A DNA stretch of 64,000 nt from Bacteroidales bacterium (GCA_016286055.1 JAEERW010000001.1:124001-188000); one strand, 5' to 3'; positions 49,834-58,627 are shown, counted from the stretch's first letter. Notes: a model not told the origin generated them from the letters alone. Program-made: numbers and translations.

Positions 49834-51336
49834 TTAGAGTTTTTGACGGAATTTGTCGGCTAAGTGGAAACGTTTTACAAGGCGTTGTACAGCAAATTTG
49901 CCAGTAACGAGTGCGTTTGGCAGTCCGCCTGGTGTCTGCAGCCACTGACCGGCAAGGCATAGGTTGTCGATACCGTTGATGAAGCCATGGTGAACGAGTT
50001 TGGGTGCGTATGGAGTTTGGATAAATCCCATGTACGAACCTTTGTACGAACCCAGATAGCGGTTGAAACTCTTTGGCGTGCAAACTTCCAAAAGTGTAAG
50101 TTTATCTTTGTATTGGGGGTAATGTTGTTCCAAACGTTGCTGCACTTCGGATGCTATGCGTATTTTTTCGGCTTTGTAAGCTTCTTGGTCTTTGTAGAGG
50201 TTTTCCCAATATTGATATTCATCGTCGTGCTGCACCATAAGTATCTGAATGATGCCCTTGCCTTCGGGTGCAAAATTTGGTTGGTCGGCGTAATTGTTTA
50301 CAATCACCACATTGTGTTCGCGGTCAACAACTTTGTATGGTTTGCAGTTGAATATCTCCATTATTGGAATGTCGTCGGTGGGACAATCCACTGCAAAATA
50401 TATGGTTATGTTGCTAAACACAGGGTGCGTCTTGGTATTGGCGAATGCTTGTTTTAGGTTGTTGTCCATGTAGTTATGACCGATTATGTTAAATGCTACT
50501 TTAAGGTCGGTGGCAATTATCACATATTCGGGATCTACAGATGTGCCGTCGGCAAAATTGATTTTTGTTATTTTTTTGTTGTTGATTTCAGCGTTGAGAG
50601 CTTTTTTCTTTGCAGAGATTTTTCCACCGAGACTTAAATATTTGTCTCTCATACGGTTGGTAATGGTATCGGAACCACCACGCGGTAGGTCGGCATTGCC
50701 CATCGAAAACATAGCATACATATAGAATGCCGAAATTACATAAAACTGTTTGGGAACGTAGTTGTATATAATTTGGTGAATGATTGGGCTTTTTGACCGT
50801 TTGGCGTATTCCTCCAAAGTGAGTTTTTTGTATTTGGCAAATGCGGGAATTGCTTTCAACATTTTAAAAAGCAGTTTAATATTCTGCCCAAAACCCATCT
50901 GCTCTTGAGGAAACTTTGATGGTAGCTCTATTGCTTGGAATTTTTTTATCAACTTAATGATGTTGTTGATCTCTTTGCTATCTTCCGGTGCTATTGAGAG
51001 TAGTTCCTGTCGCATTTTTTCGAGGTCGCGCCATACGTGAGCTTTCACTCCGTTGATGTCTACCTGAAGAAAATAGTCGTGGCGGATGATGTCTTTTTCG
51101 GGGTCTTGGATTACGCCCACTTCTTGCCACACTTTGTATATTTCTTTTTTGGGCGATGTGCCGGTCATCCAGTGCACGCAGTTGTCGATGTGGTATCCTT
51201 TGCGTTTCCACGATGTGCATTGTCCGCCTACAATGGTGTGCGACTCGAAAATCTCGCTTTCGATACCGTTAAGTTGGGCGTATATGCCTGCTGCTAATCC
51301 GGATATACCTCCGCCTATGATTGTTAATTTTGCCAT
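49834..51336 (-). CDS. CrtI-like FAD-dependent oxidoreductase 2
   Basis: 500 aa. N-terminal MAKLTIIGGGISGLAAGIYAQLNGIESEIFESHTIVGGQCTSW shows the FAD-binding GxGxxG and GG motifs of phytoene desaturase-like enzymes. A central region includes NADLPRGGSDTITNRMRDKYLSLGGKISAKKKAL, and the C-terminus has NLCLAGQWLQTPGGLPNALVTGKFAVQRLV. It is only distantly similar to the other CrtI-like protein of this cluster, so the two are not a recent duplication. It is the first gene of the operon CrtI2 - acyltransferase - ketosynthase. Likely acts on acyl chains; the reaction is unknown. Confidence 0.85.
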   Translation of the reverse strand: MAKLTIIGGGISGLAAGIYAQLNGIESEIFESHTIVGGQCTSWKRKGYHIDNCVHWMTGTSPKKEIYKVWQEVGVIQDPEKDIIRHDYFLQVDINGVKAHVWRDLEKMRQELLSIAPEDSKEINNIIKLIKKFQAIELPSKFPQEQMGFGQNIKLLFKMLKAIPAFAKYKKLTLEEYAKRSKSPIIHQIIYNYVPKQFYVISAFYMYAMFSMGNADLPRGGSDTITNRMRDKYLSLGGKISAKKKALNAEINNKKITKINFADGTSVDPEYVIIATDLKVAFNIIGHNYMDNNLKQAFANTKTHPVFSNITIYFAVDCPTDDIPIMEIFNCKPYKVVDREHNVVIVNNYADQPNFAPEGKGIIQILMVQHDDEYQYWENLYKDQEAYKAEKIRIASEVQQRLEQHYPQYKDKLTLLEVCTPKSFNRYLGSYKGSYMGFIQTPYAPKLVHHGFINGIDNLCLAGQWLQTPGGLPNALVTGKFAVQRLVKRFHLADKFRQKL

Positions 51337-51473
51337 TTAACCTTGTTTAAATACCAACAAACATTCTGTCGGTAATTCGCGCAAATTTATGGCTTTTTTT
51401 TATAAAAACAAAAATAGGAATTTTAAAAAAATGCAGTTTGATATCTATAATTATTCATTTTGATATTTGCTGC

Positions 51474-51509
51474 AAAAAAAAACGGTCGGTGCCAAAGGCT
51501 CCGACCGTT
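51474..51509 (-). terminator. Intrinsic terminator after the SPOR protein gene
   Basis: AACGGTCGG / CCGACCGTT stem (9 bp, extended by an inner GCC/GGC); on the minus strand it is followed by about nine T's. It separates the SPOR gene from the CrtI-like operon. Confidence 0.88.
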
Positions 51510-51531
51510 GATGGTATTTGCTAATTGATGA

Positions 51532-52599
51532 TTATTTCGCATTTTTTAACAGCCAAACTTCAAGACCCGGCTGCTTTCCTTTTAATGCATTGTATTGCGC
51601 CAAAATATCGTCGGCTTTGTCGCTTGAGCCAACGTATACACGGTGTTGGTCGCCAACAGAGAGGATTTTTGACCCAGGAAGTTCGCGCTGACGTTTTTGA
51701 GCGTTTTTGATTGTTGTGAAACTGCCTGCTATCAAATAGTATTTTTTGTATTGGGTTCCTATATTTAAAGGTGTGGTTGAAAATCCGGCATCCAAAAGCA
51801 TTTTTGTTTCGGGGTCGTCTACCACTTCGGTTTCGCCCAAGTCGGGAACATTGCTCTTAGTTTGGGTGGTGGTGTCTTGCACTGGGGGGGCTACGGTTTG
51901 TGTGGTGTCGGTTTTGGGCGACGAACTGAACAGACTAGACACCCAGTTGTTGACAGGTTCTCTATATAATATATAAAGTGTAACCAATGCTACAATGGGC
52001 AAAAGAATAAGGAGCCATTTGAGAACTTTGCTTTTCTTCTGTGTATCTTTAACCTCTGGCTCTTTGGGTTTAGTGTCGCGAACCGAGGATGATAATGCCG
52101 ATGATGTTTTAACTGTGGTGGTTTTTGTGGTGGTGGTAGTGGTTTTGATGGTTTTGCCTTTTGATGTGCGCGATTGAGCTTTTGCGGCTTCCACTTCCAC
52201 TGGGTCCATCCCGTAGTTATCGATCATCAGATTGTTGGGTACAGCCTTGATGATAATTGCACCGTTTTCGTCGCGGGTAATTATGCCCACTTCGTCGATG
52301 GTTACTGATTCGTTTTTGTCTAATTTTTCTTTGGTGTCTTTTACAAACTGCTCAATTTGCAGGTGAGCCGTGGTTTGGTTTACGGGCTGAGTCTGCATGA
52401 TATAAGTTTCGAGCGCGTTTTCTTTGTCGGTAGTTTTGCCGGTGTCGAGTTTTACGAGTTTGGCAGGAGGGTATATAGTTCCTGTTTTTTCGTCTAATTG
52501 TGCTGGTTGGTACGAAGTTTCTAATGTTCCTAACCCAGGTATGGTTATACTATCGCGAGTGAGTAGTATATCTTTGAATAATTCGTTAAGGTTTGTCAT
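51532..52599 (-). CDS. HU-CCDC81 and SPOR domain membrane protein
   Basis: 355 aa. Residues about 1-130 contain two HU/IHF-like modules (NELFKDILLTRDSITIPGLGTLETSYQPAQLD and IEQFVKDTKEKLDKNESVTIDEVGIITRDENG), the bacterial HU-CCDC81 arrangement. A Thr/Lys-rich linker leads to a transmembrane helix (VLKWLLILLPIVALVTLYILY, about 190-210). A periplasmic Thr/Pro-rich stalk ends in a SPOR domain (about 285-355, KKYYLIAGSFTTIKNAQKRQRELPG), which binds denuded septal peptidoglycan. It probably acts at the division site with its HU-like part in the cytosol. Confidence 0.85.
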   Translation of the reverse strand: MTNLNELFKDILLTRDSITIPGLGTLETSYQPAQLDEKTGTIYPPAKLVKLDTGKTTDKENALETYIMQTQPVNQTTAHLQIEQFVKDTKEKLDKNESVTIDEVGIITRDENGAIIIKAVPNNLMIDNYGMDPVEVEAAKAQSRTSKGKTIKTTTTTTKTTTVKTSSALSSSVRDTKPKEPEVKDTQKKSKVLKWLLILLPIVALVTLYILYREPVNNWVSSLFSSSPKTDTTQTVAPPVQDTTTQTKSNVPDLGETEVVDDPETKMLLDAGFSTTPLNIGTQYKKYYLIAGSFTTIKNAQKRQRELPGSKILSVGDQHRVYVGSSDKADDILAQYNALKGKQPGLEVWLLKNAK

Positions 52600-52722
52600 A
52601 ATTGTTGCAGTTTCTTGTACTTGCTTGTTGCTTGTTGGTTGAAATCTTCATTTGCAAATATACTAAATTTTAATTATAACAAACTTTTTTTGCGATTTTT
52701 TTATTGGTAGAATTAATTTTTG

Positions 52723-52730
52723 TAAATTTG
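52723..52730 (+). promoter_or_regulatory. Probable -7 element of galE
   Basis: TAAATTTG, a full TAnnTTTG match 25 bases upstream of the galE ATG; TTG lies 16 bases further upstream, shorter than usual. Confidence 0.45.
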
Positions 52731-52754
52731 GGTTCGATTTTAAAGCGTAATAAA

Positions 52755-53774
52755 ATGAAGAAGATACTTGTTACCGGCGGTGCCGGATTTATTGGTTCTC
52801 ACACAGTTGTGGAATTGCAGCAGAGAGGCTACGAGGTTTTTATTGTTGACAATCTGAGCAATTCAAACCCCGAGGTGATTGATAATATTGCCAAGATTAC
52901 TGACATTAAGCCCGTATTCGGCAAGGTGGATGTGGCTTGTAAGGACGAACTTTTTGATTTTTTGAAACATCATCCTGGAATCGAATCCGTGATTCACTTC
53001 GCTGCCAGCAAGGCTGTGGGCGAATCGGTGGAACAACCCTTAAAATATTACCGAAACAATATTAACGGACTTATAAATGTGTTGGAGGCGATGAAAGAGT
53101 TTGGTATCAAGAATTTGGTGTTCTCGTCGTCGTGCACTGTGTACGGACAGCCCGAAAAACTTCCTGTTACCGAAAACTCGCCTATACAGCCCGCTCTTTC
53201 GCCATATGGCAACACCAAACAGATCAACGAGGAGATTATTCACGACTTTATTGCCGTTAATAAGGGTTTCAACTCTATATGTCTACGTTATTTCAATCCT
53301 ATTGGCGCACATCCGTCGGGCCTTATCGGCGAACTTCCTATCGGTGTGCCTGCCAACTTGATTCCTTATATCACACAAACGGCTGCTGGCATCCGTGAGT
53401 GCTTGAGCGTGTTTGGCAACGATTACAACACTCCTGACGGTACTCCTATTCGCGATTATATTGATATCGTTGACCTTGCCAATGCGCACATCGCCGCCAT
53501 CAACCGTATGGAGCAGGGCAAGCAGAAAAGCGCATTAGAGTTTTTCAATGTTGGCACTGGTAACGGACTTACTGTGTTGCAACTGATTAGCGCATTTGAA
53601 AAGGCTACCGGCGTAAAACTAAACTACAAGATTGTAGGTCGCAGGGCTGGCGATATTGAAAAAGTGTGGGCAAACACCGACCTTGCTAACAAGGAGTTGG
53701 GTTGGAAAGCCCAAGTGCCTATTGAAGAAACATTGCGTAATGCATGGCGATGGCAGCAAAAACTTGCACAATAA
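52755..53774 (+). CDS. galE: UDP-glucose 4-epimerase
   Basis: GalE interconverts UDP-glucose and UDP-galactose for glycan synthesis. The ATG at 52755 gives 339 aa starting MKKILVTGGAGFIGSHTVVEL; an earlier start would lie inside the promoter. NADP/NAD loop TGGAGFIG, FAASKAVGESV near 83, SSSCTVYGQPE near 122 and the Tyr-x3-Lys in SPYGNTKQINEE near 146 are all present. Monocistronic, ending at a strong terminator. Confidence 0.95.
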   Translation: MKKILVTGGAGFIGSHTVVELQQRGYEVFIVDNLSNSNPEVIDNIAKITDIKPVFGKVDVACKDELFDFLKHHPGIESVIHFAASKAVGESVEQPLKYYRNNINGLINVLEAMKEFGIKNLVFSSSCTVYGQPEKLPVTENSPIQPALSPYGNTKQINEEIIHDFIAVNKGFNSICLRYFNPIGAHPSGLIGELPIGVPANLIPYITQTAAGIRECLSVFGNDYNTPDGTPIRDYIDIVDLANAHIAAINRMEQGKQKSALEFFNVGTGNGLTVLQLISAFEKATGVKLNYKIVGRRAGDIEKVWANTDLANKELGWKAQVPIEETLRNAWRWQQKLAQ

Positions 53775-53787
53775 TATTCTACACGCA

Positions 53788-53829
53788 TAAAAAACGGAGC
53801 ATGGCTTTTGGCTGTGCTCCGTTTTTTTT
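53788..53829. terminator. Bidirectional terminator between galE and the DUF3078 gene
   Basis: AAAAAACGGAGCA / TGCTCCGTTTTTT with a 13-base loop. A-run on the left and T-run on the right let it serve both converging genes. Confidence 0.9.
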
Positions 53830-53847
53830 ATGTGTGGTTTGATGTGC

Positions 53848-54825
53848 TTAGAACTTGAAGGTAAGTCCAAGTCCTGTAACGTTTTTGAATTGAGTTAACG
53901 AGAAATATTCTCTGTCGTCTTTTACTATTTTTACGTCTTCGTCGTATACAAGTTCTGATGTGATGTTGAATGATAGCCATTTGTTGATCTGCATTGCTAT
54001 TATAACGTTCCAGTCAACATCAATCTCATCCATAAATCCGTCTTTGTAAGAGTTGAATAAAACGAGGTTGGTGCCGAACGATATGTTTTTGGCAATGTTG
54101 TATTTTGCGTCGAGTTTGAAATACCAACCAAACTCTGAGCGGGCATGCTTGCATGTGTCTACACCAAAAGCGCCTTGCTCAGATAGAAAATCATTGAGCA
54201 CAACAGTGGTTTTACCGCAGAAGGGAGAGAGGTAGAACATAAAGTTGTCAGAAACCTGATAGTCGAGACCCAAGGTGTATGTTAGATAGAGGGGCGACCA
54301 ACATTCAGAGTTGAGGGTAGCCACTTCTTGTTCTTCTTCAGCGCCCTCTTCGTTTACTACTTTTACTTTTTCGTATGTCCAGCCTTTGTCAAACTGGCTC
54401 TTGTAGTCGAATATTGCTGAGTAATAGAGCTTGTTGGCAGCCTGATAGCCGTATTTGGAGGCGAATTGGAGTTTGTCGTCGTTTTTGCGGAACTCGTCAT
54501 ACTCGTCGATAAGACGTAGTGTGCCATATTGAGCAGTAATGGCGTTTTGCCACGAGTGCTTGCCTTTGGCGTAGTTGGCGTTGAAATTGGCGAGAGCGTT
54601 GAGGCCGATTTGTTGGTCGCCGCCAGGAGCCCAGTTTACGAGAGCGGTCTGCGATGCTGTGAGCGACAACATTCCGCTGAATTTCCATACCTTGCCGCTG
54701 TCTACGTTAGCCGTGTTTTTGGATTCTTTTGCAAGAGTGGCAACGTCTTTAGCCACTTCGTCGGTCTGTGCTAAAAGTGGCAGTGTAAGAGCTGCTGCCG
54801 CTAATGTTAATACAAAATGTTTCAT
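53848..54825 (-). CDS. DUF3078 outer-membrane protein
   Basis: 325 aa with a signal peptide (MKHFVLTLAAAALTLPLLAQ). The DUF3078 hallmark is KVWKFSGMLSLTASQTALVNWAPGGDQQIGLNALANF after a short acidic linker. Many aromatic-rich amphipathic strands (FGWYFKLDAKYNIAKNISFGTNLVLF) and a C-terminal aromatic residue (LGLTFKF) fit an outer-membrane beta barrel. Function unknown. Confidence 0.88.
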   Translation of the reverse strand: MKHFVLTLAAAALTLPLLAQTDEVAKDVATLAKESKNTANVDSGKVWKFSGMLSLTASQTALVNWAPGGDQQIGLNALANFNANYAKGKHSWQNAITAQYGTLRLIDEYDEFRKNDDKLQFASKYGYQAANKLYYSAIFDYKSQFDKGWTYEKVKVVNEEGAEEEQEVATLNSECWSPLYLTYTLGLDYQVSDNFMFYLSPFCGKTTVVLNDFLSEQGAFGVDTCKHARSEFGWYFKLDAKYNIAKNISFGTNLVLFNSYKDGFMDEIDVDWNVIIAMQINKWLSFNITSELVYDEDVKIVKDDREYFSLTQFKNVTGLGLTFKF

Positions 54826-54850
54826 ATTGCTAATTTTTTGAAGTTTATTA

Positions 54851-55378
54851 TTATCTTATATGCTGCGCATCGATAAAGCGGTAATAATCAGGTAGTGATT
54901 TGATAAACACTTTATGGTAAATGTCCCATTTTGATCTAAAGTCGGCAAGTGCGGCTGAGTCGGGATATTTTTTCCATTCTGATTCGAGAGCTATTGAGCG
55001 AATGGAATCTTTGTCGCCACCTTGTTTTGATAATTCTGAAATGGCATTGTCTACGCAGGCAAATTTCAGCTTGTCGTAGTCGGCTTTGAAGAGTGGGAAG
55101 TAATAGTCGAGAATCACTTTCTGACCTTCTGCTCCTTTTTGGTCGAACCCGGGGAAATAGCGTGCTGTTAGCAGATAGTTGTTGGCAGTAAAAATCTCGC
55201 TTTTGGGCAATGTGTCGGCTGTGGCGCCGGTAATATTGGCTCCTATAATTTTGTATGCCTTGTTAATCAGAAATTTAGGAATAAATATAGCTATGATGCC
55301 TATTAATATCACACCATAGATAAACAATCTTGCGCCAGATTTTTTTTGATGTTTTGTCTTTCGTGAGAATGATATCAT
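54851..55378 (-). CDS. Single-pass membrane protein of unknown function
   Basis: 175 aa from the ATG at 55378 (MISFSRKTKHQ); an upstream start would include the probable -7 element TATTTTTG (55401-55408, minus strand). A basic N-terminus precedes one helix (ARLFIYGVILIGIIAIFIPKFLI), then an extracytoplasmic helical domain with DYYFPLFKADYDKLKFACVDNAI and WDIYHKVFIKSLPDYYRFID. No family recognised. It lies 25 bases upstream of the DUF3078 gene on the same strand. Confidence 0.55.
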   Translation of the reverse strand: MISFSRKTKHQKKSGARLFIYGVILIGIIAIFIPKFLINKAYKIIGANITGATADTLPKSEIFTANNYLLTARYFPGFDQKGAEGQKVILDYYFPLFKADYDKLKFACVDNAISELSKQGGDKDSIRSIALESEWKKYPDSAALADFRSKWDIYHKVFIKSLPDYYRFIDAQHIR

Positions 55379-55550
55379 ATCTTTTTTATTTAATTGAAGG
55401 CAAAAATAAAATTTTTTGCACACTTTTATTGTTATCAAACCGCTAAGAAATCAACAAGTATAATTGATTGATATTATTGCTTTGATATTCAATGTGTTAA
55501 ATGTTAGTGTGTAAAGTAATTATTATTTTTTCAATTTTACAGACCAAAAA

Positions 55551-55582
55551 TTTGGAAAAACTAATAAAAGGTTTTACTTTTG
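55551..55582 (+). promoter_or_regulatory. Promoter of the initiator tRNA gene
   Basis: TTTG (55551-55554) and TACTTTTG (55575-55582) are separated by exactly 20 bases, a perfect match to the Bacteroidetes -33/-7 consensus. Transcription should start shortly before the tRNA 5' end. Confidence 0.8.
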
Positions 55583-55597
55583 CACTCGAAATCACAC

Positions 55598-55670
<73 letters not shown>

Positions 55671-55676
55671 CAAAGC

Positions 55677-55709
55677 AAAAGCATCGATTTTTTAGTCGAT
55701 GCTTTTTTT
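55677..55709. terminator. Terminator after the tRNA gene
   Basis: AAAAGCATCGA / TCGATGCTTTT stem with an 8-base loop and seven T's. An A-run on the left side may let it also stop the converging minus-strand gene. Confidence 0.85.
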
Positions 55710-55743
55710 ATATCTTGTTAAGTGTAGCCACACCTTATATATA

Positions 55744-56313
55744 TTACTGATTTCTTCCTGCAATTTCGTCTCTGATTTTCGACGCAAATTCGTAATCTTC
55801 GCGCGAGATAGCCTTTTTGAGCATGTCTTTGAGTTCTCGCAATGGAATGCCTTCGAGTTTAGGCGAGTCGAACGAGTCGTCGCCCGGAGCGGTCCATTCA
55901 AAACCAGCCTTGTCGAGCACGTGTTCGTAGGTGTAAATTGGGCAAGAAAATTTTAACGCAATAGCCACAGCGTCGCTAGTACGTGCTGGAATGCGTATAA
56001 AATCTTCTTCGCTACTTCCGGTGGTGCAGCAAACAATTTCGGCGTAGAATATTCCGTGGTCAACGTTTGAAATCACCACTTCAATTACATCGATAGAAAA
56101 AGCGGCGGCAATGCTGAAAAAAAGATCGTATACCAACGGACGCACCGGAATAAGCCCTTCAATTTGAATGGCTATGGCCTGCGCCTCGCTGAGACCTATG
56201 ACTATGGGCAGCTTGCGCACGCCGTTCTTTTCTGAAAGAATCAGCGTGTATGCCGGCGACTCAGGATTGCTCTGATTTGCCACTCCGCTTACCACTAACG
56301 ATATTTTTTCCAT
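55744..56313 (-). CDS. Bifunctional nuclease-family (DUF151) protein with UVR motif
   Basis: 189 aa. Residues 1-140 form the BFN/DUF151 domain (TLILSEKNGVRKLPIVIGLSEAQAIAIQIEG, RPLVYDLFFSIAAAF, RTSDAVAIALKFSCPIY). The C-terminal 35 residues are a UvrB/UvrC interaction motif (LKDMLKKAISREDYEFASKIRDEI). Characterised plant relatives have nuclease activity; bacterial roles are poorly known and the UVR motif suggests a link with nucleotide excision repair or Clp/McsA-like partners. A TATATTTG on the minus strand at 56345-56352 is a likely -7 element. Confidence 0.88.
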   Translation of the reverse strand: MEKISLVVSGVANQSNPESPAYTLILSEKNGVRKLPIVIGLSEAQAIAIQIEGLIPVRPLVYDLFFSIAAAFSIDVIEVVISNVDHGIFYAEIVCCTTGSSEEDFIRIPARTSDAVAIALKFSCPIYTYEHVLDKAGFEWTAPGDDSFDSPKLEGIPLRELKDMLKKAISREDYEFASKIRDEIAGRNQ

Positions 56314-56405
56314 GCCTTGGACGTTTTTTCTTAAATGTCAATAGCAAATATACAAAAAAAATAACAACAATTTTCGTTTTTTTAAAGAAAAATATAAAAA
56401 AAGAA

Positions 56406-56436
56406 TTTGCAGAGAAAGAAAAACTCAATATCTTTG
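56406..56436 (+). promoter_or_regulatory. Promoter of rplU-rpmA
   Basis: TTTG (56406-56409), 19 bases, then TATCTTTG (56429-56436), a near-perfect Bacteroidetes promoter. The leader of about 90 bases contains AGCCA...TGGCT (56464-56504) that could fold into a long hairpin. Confidence 0.75.
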
Positions 56437-56529
56437 CGCCGAAAAATATTATACATAAACATTAGCCAAGGTCAATTACAAGAGATAGTCCATTGTGGCT
56501 ACCACCCGAGCTAACAAAATTAAAACAAA

Positions 56530-56841
56530 ATGTACGCAATAGTAGAAATCGCTGGTCAACAATTTAAAGTTGAAAAAAGCAAGAAAGTTTATGTGCATCG
56601 TTTGCACAGCGAAGAAGGCGAAAACGTAAGTTTTGAAAACGTTCTTCTCGTAGACAACGACAACGACGTTAAAGTGGGCGCACCTTTCGTATCAGGTGCC
56701 AAGGTAGAAGCCAAAGTGCTCAAACACCTCAAAGACGACAAAGTGATCGTTTTCAAGAAAAAGCGCAGAAAAGGCTACGCCGTTAAAAGAGGCCACCGTC
56801 AGTGCCTCACTCAAATTCTTATCGAAGACATCAACCTTTAA
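56530..56841 (+). CDS. rplU: 50S ribosomal protein L21
   Basis: 103 aa: MYAIVEIAGQQFKVEKSKKVYVHRL at the start and KKRRKGYAVKRGHRQCLTQILI at the end are canonical. It binds 23S rRNA and neighbours L20. It is followed 50 bases later by rpmA, the standard pair. Confidence 0.97.
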   Translation: MYAIVEIAGQQFKVEKSKKVYVHRLHSEEGENVSFENVLLVDNDNDVKVGAPFVSGAKVEAKVLKHLKDDKVIVFKKKRRKGYAVKRGHRQCLTQILIEDINL

Positions 56842-56891
56842 TTCTTCGGTAGCAAACTATTTTTATTATTAATCAGAAAAAGTAGAAAGAA

Positions 56892-57164
56892 ATGGCACAT
56901 AAGAAAGGTGTCGGCAGTTCTCGAAACGGCCGCGAATCGCACAGCAAACGCTTAGGAGTAAAGAAATTCGGAGGCGAAATCGTTAAAGGCGGAAACATTA
57001 TCGTTCGCCAGCGTGGAACACAGCACTATCCTGGTGCTAACGTAGGCATGGGTAAAGATTATACTCTTTTTGCTCTCGTTGACGGTAAAGTTCAGTTCCA
57101 GGTGAAAGGCAAAGACAAAAGCTACGTTAATGTAGTACCTGTGGAAGCCGCTCCCCAAGCATAA
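56892..57164 (+). CDS. rpmA: 50S ribosomal protein L27
   Basis: 90 aa: [29 protein letters not shown] and [29 protein letters not shown] are canonical. The N-terminus begins directly with the mature AHKKG sequence, so no N-terminal processing as in Firmicutes is expected. The L27 tail reaches the peptidyl transferase centre. Confidence 0.97.
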   Translation: MAHKKGVGSSRNGRESHSKRLGVKKFGGEIVKGGNIIVRQRGTQHYPGANVGMGKDYTLFALVDGKVQFQVKGKDKSYVNVVPVEAAPQA

Positions 57165-57188
57165 CGTTTACCAAACGCACAACTTACG

Positions 57189-57226
57189 CTCCCAAGTAGT
57201 ATGGTTTTCAGGCTGCTTGGGAGTTT
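57189..57226 (+). terminator. Probable terminator after rpmA
   Basis: CTCCCAAGTAG pairs with CTGCTTGGGAG (8 perfect outer pairs) around a 13-base loop, followed by a short TTT. The T-run is weak, so read-through into serS is possible. Confidence 0.55.
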
Positions 57227-57270
57227 GCATTTAATTATCAGACAACAAAACCAATTAAAAGTAACAAACC

Positions 57271-58572
57271 ATGCTTTTAGTAAAGACAATAACCGACAAT
57301 CCCGAGTTTGTGATTGAGCGTCTGGCTATCAAAAACCGCGACGCAAGGGCTGCAGTGGAAAAAATAGTGGAACTCGACCGTCAGAAACGCGAAATCCAGA
57401 AACAGATGGAAGACGGCAAGGCCGAGCAAAACAACCTTGCTAAGCAGATTGGCGACCTCTACAAACAGGGTAAGAAAGATGAGGCTGATGCTATGAAGCA
57501 GAAGTCTACCGACTTGAAAAACAAGGTGAAGGAAGATGAGGAAAAATTTGAGGCGTTAGACAAGGAATTGTTTGACATCTTGGTAACCCTTCCCAACCTG
57601 CCTTACGAACTTGTTGCGCCCGGCAAGAGCGCCGACGACAACGTGGAGATTCGTCGTGGTGGCGAAAATCCTGTTTATGAGGGTTTTGAGCCACTTCCGC
57701 ATTGGGACCTCGCTAAAAAATACGATATTATCGACTTTGCTACCGGCGTTAAAATCACCGGCGCGGGTTTTCCGCTCTACAAGGGCAAAGGTGCAAAACT
57801 TCAGCGTGCGCTCATCAATTTCTTCTTGGATGAGGCTGCCAAATCGGGCTATATGGAGGTAGAACCCCCTGTACTCGTAAACAAGGATTCAGGATTCGGC
57901 ACAGGTCAGCTGCCCGACAAAGAGGGTCAGATGTACCACTGCGAGCAAGACGACCTTTATCTCGTGCCCACAGCCGAAGTGCCTGTTACCAATATTTACC
58001 GCGATATGATTCTCAACGCCAACCAGTTACCTATCCGCCACTGCGCCTACACTCCGTGTTTCCGTCGTGAGGCCGGTAGTTATGGTTCTGACGTTAAGGG
58101 TCTCAACCGTTTGCATGAGTTCGACAAGGTGGAACTTGTACAAATCGTTCACCCTGATAAATCGTACAAAGCATTGGAAATCATGGTCCTTCACGTAGAA
58201 GGCTTGGTTAAAAAACTTGGTTTGCCTTACCGTATCATTCGTCTTTGCGGCGGTGATATGAGCTTTACATCTGCAATGACCTACGATTTTGAGGTTTGGT
58301 GCGCCGCTCAGCAAAAATGGCTTGAGGTAAGCTCAGTGTCCAACTTTGAATCTTATCAGGCCAACCGTTTGAAACTCCGTTTCAAAGAGGACGGCGACAA
58401 GCGTACAAAACTCTGCCACACACTCAACGGCAGCGGATTGGCATTGCCCCGTATCGTGGCTTCTATTCTCGAAAACTATCAGAAAGCCGACCGTATCGAA
58501 ATTCCCGAAGTATTGCGCAAATACACAGGCTTCGACTTTATCGGTGGTGAGGAAGAAGTTGTGGCTGAATAA
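57271..58572 (+). CDS. serS: Seryl-tRNA synthetase
   Basis: SerS charges tRNA-Ser. 433 aa: an N-terminal coiled-coil arm (about 30-105, RQKREIQKQMEDGKAEQNNLAKQIGDLYKQGKKDEADAMKQKS), then the class II core with VEPPVLVNKDSGFGTGQLPDKEGQMY, LVPTAEVPVTNIYRD (serine-binding TAEVP), motif 2 FRREAGSYGSDVKGLNRLHEFDKVE and motif 3 LNGSGLALPRIVASILENYQ. Ends with a strong terminator that overlaps the next promoter. Confidence 0.97.
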   Translation: MLLVKTITDNPEFVIERLAIKNRDARAAVEKIVELDRQKREIQKQMEDGKAEQNNLAKQIGDLYKQGKKDEADAMKQKSTDLKNKVKEDEEKFEALDKELFDILVTLPNLPYELVAPGKSADDNVEIRRGGENPVYEGFEPLPHWDLAKKYDIIDFATGVKITGAGFPLYKGKGAKLQRALINFFLDEAAKSGYMEVEPPVLVNKDSGFGTGQLPDKEGQMYHCEQDDLYLVPTAEVPVTNIYRDMILNANQLPIRHCAYTPCFRREAGSYGSDVKGLNRLHEFDKVELVQIVHPDKSYKALEIMVLHVEGLVKKLGLPYRIIRLCGGDMSFTSAMTYDFEVWCAAQQKWLEVSSVSNFESYQANRLKLRFKEDGDKRTKLCHTLNGSGLALPRIVASILENYQKADRIEIPEVLRKYTGFDFIGGEEEVVAE

Positions 58573-58592
58573 TTTTTTTTCATGAAATTATG

Positions 58593-58627
58593 CGGCACTG
58601 AATTTTGTATTCAGTGCCGTTTTTTTT
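58593..58627 (+). terminator. Intrinsic terminator after serS
   Basis: CGGCACTGAAT / ATTCAGTGCCG 11-bp perfect stem, TTTTG loop and eight T's. Confidence 0.92.
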
